DNA of 10,708 nt from Prolixibacteraceae bacterium (GTDB lineage Bacteria; Bacteroidota; Bacteroidia; Bacteroidales; Prolixibacteraceae): NCBI GenBank assembly GCA_016930735.1, contig JAFGGF010000456.1:1-10708 (forward strand), in the 5' to 3' direction. The notes beneath the pieces were generated by a model. That model made no database searches. It saw only the letters and a program-made list of their open reading frames with translations, and was not told the origin of the DNA. This document shows positions 1 through 6,603 of the stretch, piece by piece (the first letter of the stretch is position 1; each line of letters starts with the position of its first letter). The position numbers and the translations under genes are program-made.

Positions 1-161
1 GAATCAGCCTGGTCAAATGCCTGTTTTACCTGGCGCCAGGTTGCCTTTGTAATTTCCTGCTTTATGTTTAGCTTATAAACAAGTTTCTGATCCGGATTAT
101 TCTCCTGTGCAGTTGCATGAATTATAGCAAGTAAAAATATTATAAACAGTATTTTTTTCAT
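1..161 (-). CDS. NfeD-like membrane-bound serine protease (ClpP class), N-terminal fragment
   Basis: Only the first 53 codons lie in the window; the gene runs off the left edge. It opens with a signal peptide: MKKI, a hydrophobic run (LFIIFLLAIIHA), then a TAQ/E cleavage-type site near residue 19. The following segment contains VYKLNIKQEI and then WRQVKQAFDQAD. This matches my recollection of the N-terminus of Bacteroidota NfeD/ClpP-class serine proteases, where a strand is followed by an amphipathic helix before the HMNTYGG-type catalytic region. That region would lie outside the window, so the catalytic residues are not seen. Family members are exported or membrane-anchored and are linked to membrane protein quality control. 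The start codon lies 13 bases after the mqnA stop on the same strand, so co-transcription with mqnA is likely. There is no clear Shine-Dalgarno site, which is usual in this phylum. The family call is moderately sure; the signal peptide is clear. Confidence 0.6.
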   Translation of the reverse strand, partial: MKKILFIIFLLAIIHATAQENNPDQKLVYKLNIKQEITKATWRQVKQAFDQAD

Positions 162-174
162 CCGTTTAAATTAA

Positions 175-936
175 CTAAACCGGTTCGAGCTTTTTTGCCA
201 GTTCAAAAAACAGCTGCATACCTTTGTTCATTTCATTATCCAACTCAAATTGAATGTTTTCTGTAAGATACTCAAAAATATCTATTCCGGAATAATTTTT
301 TTCTTCTGAAGAAACAACTTTATCCAGATTATTTAATCCTAAATTAAAAGCATCACATAATTCTTTCTGAATTTTTTTTTCAACGCTTTTATTTGCTGCC
401 CATACTGCAAAAACAAAAGGTAATCCGGTAAATTTAAGCCATTCATTACTTAGGTCATAAATGTATTTGTACCTTTTTTCAATTTCAAAAACCCTGTCGC
501 CAATTACGACTGCAGCCGTATTTTTTTCAATCAGTTTATTTTCAAAACCGGAAGTGGTATTTTCCCAGTTAAAGGATTTTTTCCAGAAGTTTTTGGCGAG
601 TACTTTTGCCAGCACAACTGAAGTTCGCGACTGGTAATCCATTAAAATCGTTTCAACCTGTTCAACAGGAACCTGGCTTGCAAGAACAACGGTGCGTACT
701 TTCCCTTTTGAACCAATACATTTTTTTGTAATTATCTCAAGCTGATCATTCTCAATTAATGCCGCCACCGGAACCAATCCGACATCAGCCTGGTCGTATT
801 CAAGTTTAGCCGCAACTTTTGAGGGAATGTCAAGGCTTATTTCCGCATTTTTCTGTACTCCTGAATTAAATAAGCCATAAACAAAAGGTTTGCTGTTCAG
901 ATACGAAACAACAGACAATCTTATTCTTTTTTCCAT
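175..936 (-). CDS. mqnA: Chorismate dehydratase MqnA (futalosine menaquinone pathway)
   Basis: The product has 253 residues, normal for MqnA/MqnD-type proteins with a periplasmic-binding-protein-like fold. MqnA dehydrates chorismate to 3-[(1-carboxyvinyl)oxy]benzoate, the first step of the futalosine route to menaquinone, in the cytoplasm. The N-terminus carries the family hallmark VVSYLNSKPFVYGL (residues 9-22). A second typical block is DVGLVPVAAL (51-60), and GLPFVFAVWAA follows in the second lobe. There is no signal peptide, which fits a cytoplasmic enzyme rather than a transport binding protein. MqnD is a related alternative, but the SYLNSKPF block at the extreme N-terminus favours MqnA. 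The gene diverges from purB and is followed after 13 bases by the NfeD-like gene. A TAnnTTTG-type -7 box lies about 50 bases upstream. Menaquinone is the usual respiratory quinone of Bacteroidota, so this is a core gene. Confidence 0.88.
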   Translation of the reverse strand: MEKRIRLSVVSYLNSKPFVYGLFNSGVQKNAEISLDIPSKVAAKLEYDQADVGLVPVAALIENDQLEIITKKCIGSKGKVRTVVLASQVPVEQVETILMDYQSRTSVVLAKVLAKNFWKKSFNWENTTSGFENKLIEKNTAAVVIGDRVFEIEKRYKYIYDLSNEWLKFTGLPFVFAVWAANKSVEKKIQKELCDAFNLGLNNLDKVVSSEEKNYSGIDIFEYLTENIQFELDNEMNKGMQLFFELAKKLEPV

Positions 937-987
937 CTTTCTATCTTCTTAACTTTAAAACAGCCGCTGTCAGGTTAAGTTCATACA

Positions 988-995
988 CAAAATTA
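988..995 (-). promoter_or_regulatory. Candidate -7 box for mqnA
   Basis: Read leftward this is TAATTTTG, an exact match to the Bacteroidota -7 consensus TAnnTTTG, about 50 bases before the mqnA start. I do not find a TTG/TTTG -33 element at the usual 17-23 base spacing, so the call rests on the -7 box and position alone. Confidence 0.35.
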
Positions 996-1065
996 CAATT
1001 ATTAGCCGGATATGAATCTGAGCAATATCATCCAAACAAAAAATAAGATGTACACCTAATTTTGC

Positions 1066-1073
1066 TAAATTTG
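1066..1073 (+). promoter_or_regulatory. Candidate -7 box for the purB operon
   Basis: TAAATTTG matches the Bacteroidota -7 consensus TAnnTTTG and lies 18 bases before the ATG at 1092. A second exact match, TAATTTTG, lies just upstream at 1057-1064. No clear -33 TTTG is seen at the expected spacing for either. Transcription from the 1066 box would begin around 1080, which rules out the TTG at 1062 as the purB start. Confidence 0.4.
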
Positions 1074-1091
1074 TGCGTTAGAATATTTAAT

Positions 1092-2441
1092 ATGATGAAA
1101 CCGGAAATGCTGACAGCAATATCACCTGCCGATGGCAGATATAAAAACAAGGTTGAAGAACTGGAAAAATATTTCAGTGAATATGCTTTGATAAAATACA
1201 GGGCTTTTGTTGAAATTGAATATTTTATTGCACTTTGCGAAATTCCCCTGCCTCAACTTACAGGTTTTGATTCTGCTAAAAAAGAGCAGTTACACTCCAT
1301 TTATAAAAATTTCAGTATTGAAGATGCACAAAGGGTAAAAGATATTGAAAGTATTACCAACCACGATGTAAAAGCAGTTGAATATTTTTTAAAAGAACAA
1401 TTTGATAAACTGGGTTTGAGTGAATTCAAGGAATTTATCCATTTTGCCCTGACTTCGCAGGATATAAACAATACCGCACTTCCAATTTCAATCCATGAAG
1501 CTTTGAATGCCACGTATTATCCCTTGGTTCAGGAATTAATCGATAAACTTCAAAGCCTGGCAGATGAATGGAAAGATGTTCCGATGCTTGCAAAAACCCA
1601 TGGCCAGCCAGCTTCACCTACAAAAGTAGGAAAGGAATTTATGGTTTTTATCGAACGGTTTCATGTGCAGCTGAACCAGCTAAGGGCAATTCCCTGCTTT
1701 GGGAAATTTGGCGGGGCAACAGGTAATTTTAATGCCCATTTTGTGGCTTTCCCCGATATTAACTGGGCAGAATTTGCCGATAAATTTTTAAAGAAAAAAC
1801 TGAATCTGGAACGTTCGCAATACACAACCCAGATTGCACATTACGATAATTACGGGGCAATTTTCGATGCCTTAAAAAGGATCAATACAATACTGATTGA
1901 CCTGGACCGCGACATCTGGAGTTATATTTCTATGGGTTATTTTAAACAGAAAATTAAAAAAGGGGAAGTTGGTTCATCCACCATGCCTCATAAAGTGAAT
2001 CCCATCGATTTTGAAAACTCGGAAGGAAACCTGGGAATTGCAAATGCTTCATTTGAGCAGCTTTCATCAAAACTGCCTGTTTCACGTTTGCAGCGCGACC
2101 TCAGCGATTCAACCGTAACGCGATTTATCGGAGTACCTTTTGCTCACACAATCATTGCTTTAAAATCGACCTTAAAAGGACTGAATAAACTTTTAATAAA
2201 TACCGAAACCATCAACAAAGACCTGGAAGAAAACTGGGCAGTGGTGGGTGAAGGAATCCAGACTGTTCTCAGGCGTGAAGGTTTCCCAAATCCCTATGAA
2301 GCATTGAAAGAACTGACTCGTATCAATACGGTTGTCGATCATAAGGCAATAGATACATTTGTTGATTCGTTAGATATTCCGGAAGAGTTAAAAGCTGAAC
2401 TGAAAAAGATTACACCACATAATTACACGGGCATTTTTTAA
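1092..2441 (+). CDS. purB: Adenylosuccinate lyase
   Basis: The enzyme splits adenylosuccinate to AMP and fumarate, and SAICAR to AICAR and fumarate, in purine synthesis. It belongs to the fumarase/aspartase superfamily and is normally a cytosolic homotetramer. From the ATG at 1092 the product has 449 residues, close to the E. coli-type PurB length. Visible blocks are LTAISPADGRY near the N-terminus (7-17), the helix with TSQD (121-124), KTHGQPASPT (168-177) with the conserved histidine, and the superfamily signature GSSTMPHKVNP (294-304) with the mobile-loop serines. The frame stays open upstream to a TTG at 1062, but that lies among candidate -7 boxes. I therefore prefer ATG 1092, with ATG 1095 or 1107 as alternatives. 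The ABC exporter gene follows after 18 bases, so the two are probably co-transcribed, though no functional link is evident. Confidence 0.96.
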   Translation: MMKPEMLTAISPADGRYKNKVEELEKYFSEYALIKYRAFVEIEYFIALCEIPLPQLTGFDSAKKEQLHSIYKNFSIEDAQRVKDIESITNHDVKAVEYFLKEQFDKLGLSEFKEFIHFALTSQDINNTALPISIHEALNATYYPLVQELIDKLQSLADEWKDVPMLAKTHGQPASPTKVGKEFMVFIERFHVQLNQLRAIPCFGKFGGATGNFNAHFVAFPDINWAEFADKFLKKKLNLERSQYTTQIAHYDNYGAIFDALKRINTILIDLDRDIWSYISMGYFKQKIKKGEVGSSTMPHKVNPIDFENSEGNLGIANASFEQLSSKLPVSRLQRDLSDSTVTRFIGVPFAHTIIALKSTLKGLNKLLINTETINKDLEENWAVVGEGIQTVLRREGFPNPYEALKELTRINTVVDHKAIDTFVDSLDIPEELKAELKKITPHNYTGIF

Positions 2442-2459
2442 CGCTTCCGGGAAATAAGC

Positions 2460-4280
2460 ATGAAGGAATTTTTTATACTGATAAAACGGTTTTTACCACC
2501 CTACAAATGGGATGTGGTACAAAACTTTATTTATAATTTTTTTGGTGCCCTGTTCGGAGCGTTTTCATTCGGGCTGATGATACCGGCCCTGAAAATCCTT
2601 TTTAAAACCGAAGATATTGTAGTTGAAAAAACCAACCTGACTTTTTCACTCGATTCTGTTACCGATAATTTTAATTATTACCTCAGTCAGGTAATTGAAA
2701 AATCGGGGCAGGACAAAGCATTGGTTTACCTGGGGCTTTTTATAGTACTTACCGTACTTTTTAAAGTAGGTTTTACATACCTCGCCAGCTTTAAAATGAT
2801 CGCCATCCGCAACGGTGTTGTCCTGAATATCCGTTCGCTTATTTACAATAAAATACTAAAACTTCCTCTGGGGTATTTTACCGAAGAGAAAAAAGGAGAT
2901 ATCACGGCCCGTATGACGAGCGATGTGCAGGAAGTGGAAAATTCGATCATGAACTCGCTGGAAATGATGTTTAAAAATCCGGTGATCATTGTAATTTCAC
3001 TCGCCGTTATGCTTTATATGAGCTGGTCGCTGACCCTGTTTGTTTTTATTATGATGCCGGTGGCGTTTTTTATCATTGGCCGCATCGGGCGCAGTTTGAA
3101 AAAACAATCGACCAAAGGGCAGAACAAGTTGGGTGAGATCATGTCGATCATTGATGAGGACCTGACAGGTTTACGTGTAATCAAAGCTTTTACTGCCGAA
3201 GAAAAAGCATCGGCCCGTTTTGAGAAGGAAAACCGGAGTTATATGCTGATCATGAACCGCCTGATGTGGCGTCGTTACCTGGCACACCCTATGAGTGAAT
3301 TTCTGGGGACCGTTGTTATGATAGTTGTGCTCTGGTACGGTGGCAGCCTGATCCTGGGAAATGAAGGTTCGCTGGGAGCTGCTGAATTTATCGGTTACCT
3401 GATATTTTTTTACAGCATTATCAATCCGGCAAAAGCATTTTCGCAGGCGCTCTACAGCGTGGAAAAAGGGCTGGCCGCCATGAACCGAATCGACCATATT
3501 CTTGAGGCTGAATCAAACATTACTGAAAAGGAAAATGCAACCACCATCCCATCGTTTGAATCAAAAATCGAATATCAAAATGTTTCCTTTGCCTACAATT
3601 CAGCCACGGTTTTAAACGATGTTTCATTAACAATAAAAAAGGGGAAAACCGTTGCACTGGTGGGGCAGTCGGGGAGTGGTAAAACCACCATGGTTGACCT
3701 GCTTCCAAGGTTCTGGGATGTAAACGACGGTCAAATAAAAATCGACGGAATCGACATCCGCGACCTGAAATTAAAAAACCTGCGGAGCCTGATCGGAAAT
3801 GTTAACCAGGAACCTATTTTGTTTAACGACTCCATATATAACAACATAGCCTTTGGTGTGGAAGGCGCTTCGGAAGAAGATGTGGTTAACGCAGCCAAAA
3901 TTGCCAATGCGCATAATTTTATCCTTGAAGCTGAAAACGGTTACAACACCGTAATCGGCGACCGGGGCGATAAACTTTCAGGTGGACAGAAACAGCGGAT
4001 TTCCATTGCCCGTGCCATTCTGAGCAATCCACCTATCCTGATCCTTGATGAAGCCACTTCAGCACTTGATACAGAATCAGAAAAACTGGTACAGGAAGCC
4101 CTGAACAACCTGATGAAAAACCGTACTTCGCTGGTGATTGCACACCGGCTCTCAACCATCCGCAATGCCGACACCATTTGTGTCCTCCACAAAGGAAAAA
4201 TTGTGGAACAGGGCACCCACGATGAACTGCTTGAAAAAGGCGGGCATTATAAAAAATTGCATAAGATGCAGATGTATTAG
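2460..4280 (+). CDS. ABC exporter half-transporter (MsbA-like, fused membrane and ATPase domains)
   Basis: The 606-residue protein has the type I exporter layout. A six-helix membrane domain (about 20-330) includes clear hydrophobic spans near 28-47, 88-110, 174-206 and 283-320, and is followed by an ATPase domain (about 368-606). The ATPase domain is complete: A-loop tyrosine in FAYN (379), Walker A GQSGSGKT (402-409), Q-loop Q450, GDRG just before the signature LSGGQ (506-510), Walker B ILILD with E531 (526-531), D-loop SALD (534-537) and switch histidine H562. It should act as a dimer in the inner membrane, exporting a lipid or other hydrophobic substrate. MsbA-like lipid flipping is a fair guess, but the substrate cannot be read from sequence. 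It lies 18 bases after purB on the same strand. It ends at a convergent junction with the accessory cassette, where I see no strong terminator. Confidence 0.93.
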   Translation: MKEFFILIKRFLPPYKWDVVQNFIYNFFGALFGAFSFGLMIPALKILFKTEDIVVEKTNLTFSLDSVTDNFNYYLSQVIEKSGQDKALVYLGLFIVLTVLFKVGFTYLASFKMIAIRNGVVLNIRSLIYNKILKLPLGYFTEEKKGDITARMTSDVQEVENSIMNSLEMMFKNPVIIVISLAVMLYMSWSLTLFVFIMMPVAFFIIGRIGRSLKKQSTKGQNKLGEIMSIIDEDLTGLRVIKAFTAEEKASARFEKENRSYMLIMNRLMWRRYLAHPMSEFLGTVVMIVVLWYGGSLILGNEGSLGAAEFIGYLIFFYSIINPAKAFSQALYSVEKGLAAMNRIDHILEAESNITEKENATTIPSFESKIEYQNVSFAYNSATVLNDVSLTIKKGKTVALVGQSGSGKTTMVDLLPRFWDVNDGQIKIDGIDIRDLKLKNLRSLIGNVNQEPILFNDSIYNNIAFGVEGASEEDVVNAAKIANAHNFILEAENGYNTVIGDRGDKLSGGQKQRISIARAILSNPPILILDEATSALDTESEKLVQEALNNLMKNRTSLVIAHRLSTIRNADTICVLHKGKIVEQGTHDELLEKGGHYKKLHKMQMY

Positions 4281-4283
4281 GTA

Positions 4284-4304
4284 GTTGCGAGCTGCGAGTA
4301 GTGA
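4284..4304 (+). repeat. Short heptad repeat (GYTGCGA-like, 3 units)
   Basis: Starting four bases after the ABC exporter stop are three consecutive 7-base units, GTTGCGA, GCTGCGA and GTAGTGA. The first two differ at one position and the third at three. The tract is GC-rich in an AT-rich spacer and has no coding role that I can see. It marks the left edge of the AT-rich cassette that begins at 4444. Confidence 0.55.
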
Positions 4305-4443
4305 GAAATAGAGATTGGTATTAAATTAGTTTTTCTGAAAGCCTTTCGGCGAAATGAATAACTCCAAAAGAGACGCTAGGTGACAAATTCGCGCAAGCAG
4401 GGGGTCATAAATTAGATTTATTAATTCTTTTGTGAATGCTTTT

Positions 4444-5262
4444 TTAATTAAAGTTTATTTTTAATTGGTTTTCTATCTTTGGATGAAATGTCCCAATTAT
4501 GATAAAAGGATTTGGAGCAACTAAATGATGTACCTTAGTCGTACCTAAATAAAAATATAAATCTTTTGTTTTAGCAAAATCATCCCAATATTTTTTTCTA
4601 ACATCATCGCATGCTGCATTTTCGTTTCCGTCATGCTTTTCTAAACAATTCCAAAATAAGGCGCCCAATTCCCAATCTTCATTCATTAAAGTACTTACTT
4701 TCCCATTTAAATCTGAAAAAACAAAACTGAATTTGTAAGGTAGTTTTCTAACAACTTCAAAATTCCTTTTTTCCTCAAATAATTTACCTTGTAAGAGAGC
4801 AGCTTTTTGTTTTGCATTCCACTCACGTTGGCATGGTTCATATATAAAGTCAATAAATTTTGTTGGTTTAAAAATTGCCAGCGATGTATATTTCTCCTTG
4901 TTTTTAGCTTCGGAGATTAGTAAATCAAGATCAAAATAAACATTTTTTAAAATCAATTTTTTTCTTTCTTCCCAATTGTTTTCTGTTCCAATACGACCAT
5001 GAAAAGTTATAATATCTTCAGAATCTATATTTACTGGACGATAACTCTCTAATCTAAAATCGTGAGTGTTTTTCACTAAATCCATTTCAATCCAATGGTA
5101 CTTTTGATACTGATTATTATAATCAAGCTTTCTAAAGGGGATTGGATAAATTCTAATCCAATTACCATCTTCGTCAATACCTGCTGTACAGACGAGTTCT
5201 TCATATTTAGACGAAATTGATGGATATGTTTTTACTGTAATGAGGATTTTTCTTTTAGGCAT
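4444..5262 (-). CDS. Conserved hypothetical protein, partner of the DUF488 fusion protein
   Basis: This 272-residue, apparently cytoplasmic protein has no signal peptide or membrane span. I do not recognise a named family with confidence. The N-terminus is strand-rich: KRKILITVKTYP, then ELVCTAGIDEDGNWIRIYPIP (22-42), then HWIEMDL. This has the look of a compact beta-barrel or OB-like module. The middle contains RKLPYKFSFVFSD (172-184) and MNEDWELGALFW (193-204). The end contains DLYFYLGTTKVHH (234-246) and PNPFIIIGTFHPK (250-262). These charged and aromatic blocks look like conserved family motifs, but no catalytic site can be assigned. It is the second gene of a leftward pair: its ATG overlaps the upstream stop by one base (TAATG), a strong sign of translational coupling. 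Base composition is more AT-rich than in the purB-ABC region, suggesting separate ancestry. Confidence 0.75.
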   Translation of the reverse strand: MPKRKILITVKTYPSISSKYEELVCTAGIDEDGNWIRIYPIPFRKLDYNNQYQKYHWIEMDLVKNTHDFRLESYRPVNIDSEDIITFHGRIGTENNWEERKKLILKNVYFDLDLLISEAKNKEKYTSLAIFKPTKFIDFIYEPCQREWNAKQKAALLQGKLFEEKRNFEVVRKLPYKFSFVFSDLNGKVSTLMNEDWELGALFWNCLEKHDGNENAACDDVRKKYWDDFAKTKDLYFYLGTTKVHHLVAPNPFIIIGTFHPKIENQLKINFN

Positions 5263-6143
5263 TATAAATGTATTATAGGGATATTTAAATCTAACAAATG
5301 TACTGCATTGGCAACTCGAGTTCTATGACATTGTTTTGGTAAAGCTTCATAACATGTTAAAGCAACTCTTCCATAATTTTTAATTAAACTTAAAATAAAC
5401 TTTATTTCTTTCTGATGGGTTGGAAGAATTTCTTTCTCATAATCAATAAATAATCTGTCATAGTCATTTTGAGAGTTCAGTTTTTTTCTTTTTTTACTAA
5501 TGATTCCAAGTTCAGGTAAATGAATATATTTAATATTTACAGATTCACAAGCATTCTGAAGTGTTTTTTTTGCAAATCCATATTTTCTACTTAAAGGATT
5601 CTTTCTTACATCACAAAGGATTTTTATGTTTTGTTGAATTAAGATGTTTAAATAATTCTCAAGACTTTTTCCTTCGTAGCCAATAGTAAAAATTCCTTCA
5701 GCAGTATTTTTAGGTTTAAATCTATTAACTATTTCAATTTCCTTTTCATTTAGGTGTTTGGAGACAATCTCACTATTAATTGCAAAATATGGATAATTTA
5801 AATAAATTTGTCTAATTAATTCATTTGTAGATAGATTGCCAACCTGTAATTTTATTTTTGATAAAATTTTCCTGTCTGTCTCTACTAATGAGTAAATGAA
5901 ATTTCCATCTCTTATAATATTTTTCCAATTTTTAGTATTTGCTAAATAGCCTTCCTTTATTAAAGAATTTTTATCAGCCATCGCTTGAAAAGAAAAACAA
6001 CCAAATTTGTAAGGTACAAAATCATATTTTCTGTCCGCTTGTTTTTCTGAAAACAAGAATAAAATTTTCTGAAATTCAGTTGCACTAATTTCGTTATCAA
6101 ATAATTCCACAATTGCTAGTAATATTTTTTTTCTATATAGCAT
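5262..6143 (-). CDS. DUF488 domain protein with N-terminal winged-helix/SocA-like region
   Basis: The 293-residue protein appears to be a two-part fusion. Residues about 1-115 contain EFQKILFLFSEKQ and KYDFVPYKFGCFSFQ (39-53), resembling the wing region of SocA/Panacea (DUF4065)-type domains; this match is from memory and tentative. Residues about 150-285 match DUF488: FTIGYEGKS (152-160), CDVRKNPLSRK (177-187), HLPELG (208-213) and CYEALPKQCHR (264-274). The last block holds the paired cysteines and CHR typical of the family. DUF488 has no settled biochemical role that I can name; the conserved C/CHR and DVR motifs suggest an enzyme or nucleotide/metal-binding site. It is the first gene of the leftward pair, its TAA sharing a base with the next ATG. 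The gene is AT-rich and preceded by a TAnnTTTG box about 24 bases upstream. A SocA-like plus DUF488 combination next to a conserved partner suggests an accessory or defence-type cassette, which is inference. Confidence 0.8.
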   Translation of the reverse strand: MLYRKKILLAIVELFDNEISATEFQKILFLFSEKQADRKYDFVPYKFGCFSFQAMADKNSLIKEGYLANTKNWKNIIRDGNFIYSLVETDRKILSKIKLQVGNLSTNELIRQIYLNYPYFAINSEIVSKHLNEKEIEIVNRFKPKNTAEGIFTIGYEGKSLENYLNILIQQNIKILCDVRKNPLSRKYGFAKKTLQNACESVNIKYIHLPELGIISKKRKKLNSQNDYDRLFIDYEKEILPTHQKEIKFILSLIKNYGRVALTCYEALPKQCHRTRVANAVHLLDLNIPIIHL

Positions 6144-6166
6144 TGACCATTTTTTCTATGACAGTA

Positions 6167-6174
6167 CAAATTTA
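6167..6174 (-). promoter_or_regulatory. Candidate -7 box for the DUF488 cassette
   Basis: Read leftward this is TAAATTTG, an exact TAnnTTTG match, 24 bases before the ATG at 6143. A TTG lies 14 bases further upstream, which is shorter than the normal 17-23 base spacing to the -33 element. The leader would be only about 15-20 bases long. Confidence 0.4.
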
Positions 6175-6252
6175 GTTTAATTCCTTGTCAATATAAAAAT
6201 CAAGTAAATATGTTTAATTTTTGATTTCTATAATTTACTAAATCAGTCAATT

Positions 6253-6292
6253 GCATTCATTTTACTATAGATGTCAACAATAATATGAATGC
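6253..6292. repeat. 8-base inverted repeat GCATTCAT / ATGAATGC
   Basis: The perfect arms GCATTCAT (6253-6260) and ATGAATGC (6285-6292) are separated by 24 bases. They lie upstream of the cassette promoter relative to its direction of transcription. No T-run follows, so it is unlikely to be a terminator. It could be a regulator site or chance. Confidence 0.3.
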
Positions 6293-6393
6293 CTTTGAAA
6301 TCCGGGGATATCCATCTACTCGAAGCCAACTGCGTTTCCGGAGATCAATTATTGCACAATTTAGGTATAATTGTTAGTTTATACAATACTTAG
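6289..6393 (+). other. Short open frame of 34 codons, doubtful gene or relic
   Basis: An ATG at 6289 opens a 34-codon frame that stops exactly at the start of the heptad array. The DNA here is more GC-rich and codon-like than its surroundings (for example GGGGATATC, GAAGCCAACTGCGTT). The leftward reading of 6257-6360 is also open for about 35 codons but has no start codon. I recognise no family in either strand. It may be a fragment of a lost gene or mobile element, or chance. Confidence 0.15.
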
Positions 6394-6482
6394 AATCAAG
6401 AATCAAGAATCAAGACACAAGACACAAGACACAAGACACAAGACACAAGACACAAGACACAAGACACAAGACACAAGACACA
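6392..6482 (+). repeat. Tandem heptamer array: AGAATCA x3 then AGACACA x10
   Basis: Thirteen complete 7-base units run without interruption: three AGAATCA, then ten identical AGACACA. A partial unit (AGACA, 6483-6487) and decayed sequence follow. Within each block the copies are identical, which points to recent slippage or expansion. Seven is not a multiple of three and all frames are interrupted around it, so it is not coding. The array has no spacers and so is not a CRISPR. Confidence 0.95.
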
Positions 6483-6502
6483 AGACAAGATAAGACGTAA
6501 GT

Positions 6503-6537
6503 TTGTGGCTTGCAGCTTAAAGCTTATGGCTTGTAGC
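6503..6537 (+). repeat. Degenerate heptad array TTRNRGC x5
   Basis: Five adjacent 7-base units follow the first array after 20 bases: TTGTGGC, TTGCAGC, TTAAAGC, TTATGGC and TTGTAGC. First, second, sixth and seventh positions are invariant, and the third and fifth are always purines. On the other strand the unit is GCYNYAA. The sequence is unrelated to the AGACACA array but has the same period. Confidence 0.7.
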
Positions 6538-6603
6538 TTTTATGGTATAATGAAGTAAATCATTGCCTGTTATGTATTTAACTGTCTGATTTTTGTTTCC
6601 TGT

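Larger units (their letters stand above)
6144..6603. other. Gene-free region: cassette promoter, inverted repeat, heptad arrays
   Basis: This 460-base stretch separates the DUF488 cassette from the T9SS surface protein; both neighbours are transcribed leftward. It holds a -7 box for the cassette (6167-6174), an 8-base inverted repeat (6253-6260/6285-6292), a short possibly relic open frame (6289-6393) and nearly 150 bases of 7-base periodic DNA (6392-6537). No RNA gene or recognisable terminator is seen. Confidence 0.6.

Noticed and set aside
3171..3497. Open frame of 108 codons antisense to the ABC exporter
   Set aside because: It lies wholly inside a gene with complete family motifs and has no recognisable domains; the same applies to other antisense frames in purB, the ABC gene and the T9SS gene.
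4335..4349. Intrinsic terminator after the ABC exporter gene (CTGAAA-GCC-TTTCGG)
   Set aside because: The stem is six pairs including one G-T, the loop is three bases, and no T-run follows.
4421..4451. Bidirectional terminator between the convergent genes (TTAATT/AATTAA)
   Set aside because: The arms are six A/T bases in very AT-rich DNA with a 19-base loop, and the right arm overlaps the stop codon of the leftward gene; chance is a sufficient explanation.
4444..6143. Toxin-antitoxin pair of the SocAB type
   Set aside because: Only a distant resemblance to SocA-like domains is seen, fused to DUF488, and the partner at 272 residues is not like SocB or known toxins.
6392..6482. CRISPR array
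   Set aside because: Units are 7 bases long and contiguous with no spacers, and no cas gene is nearby. It is a simple tandem repeat.
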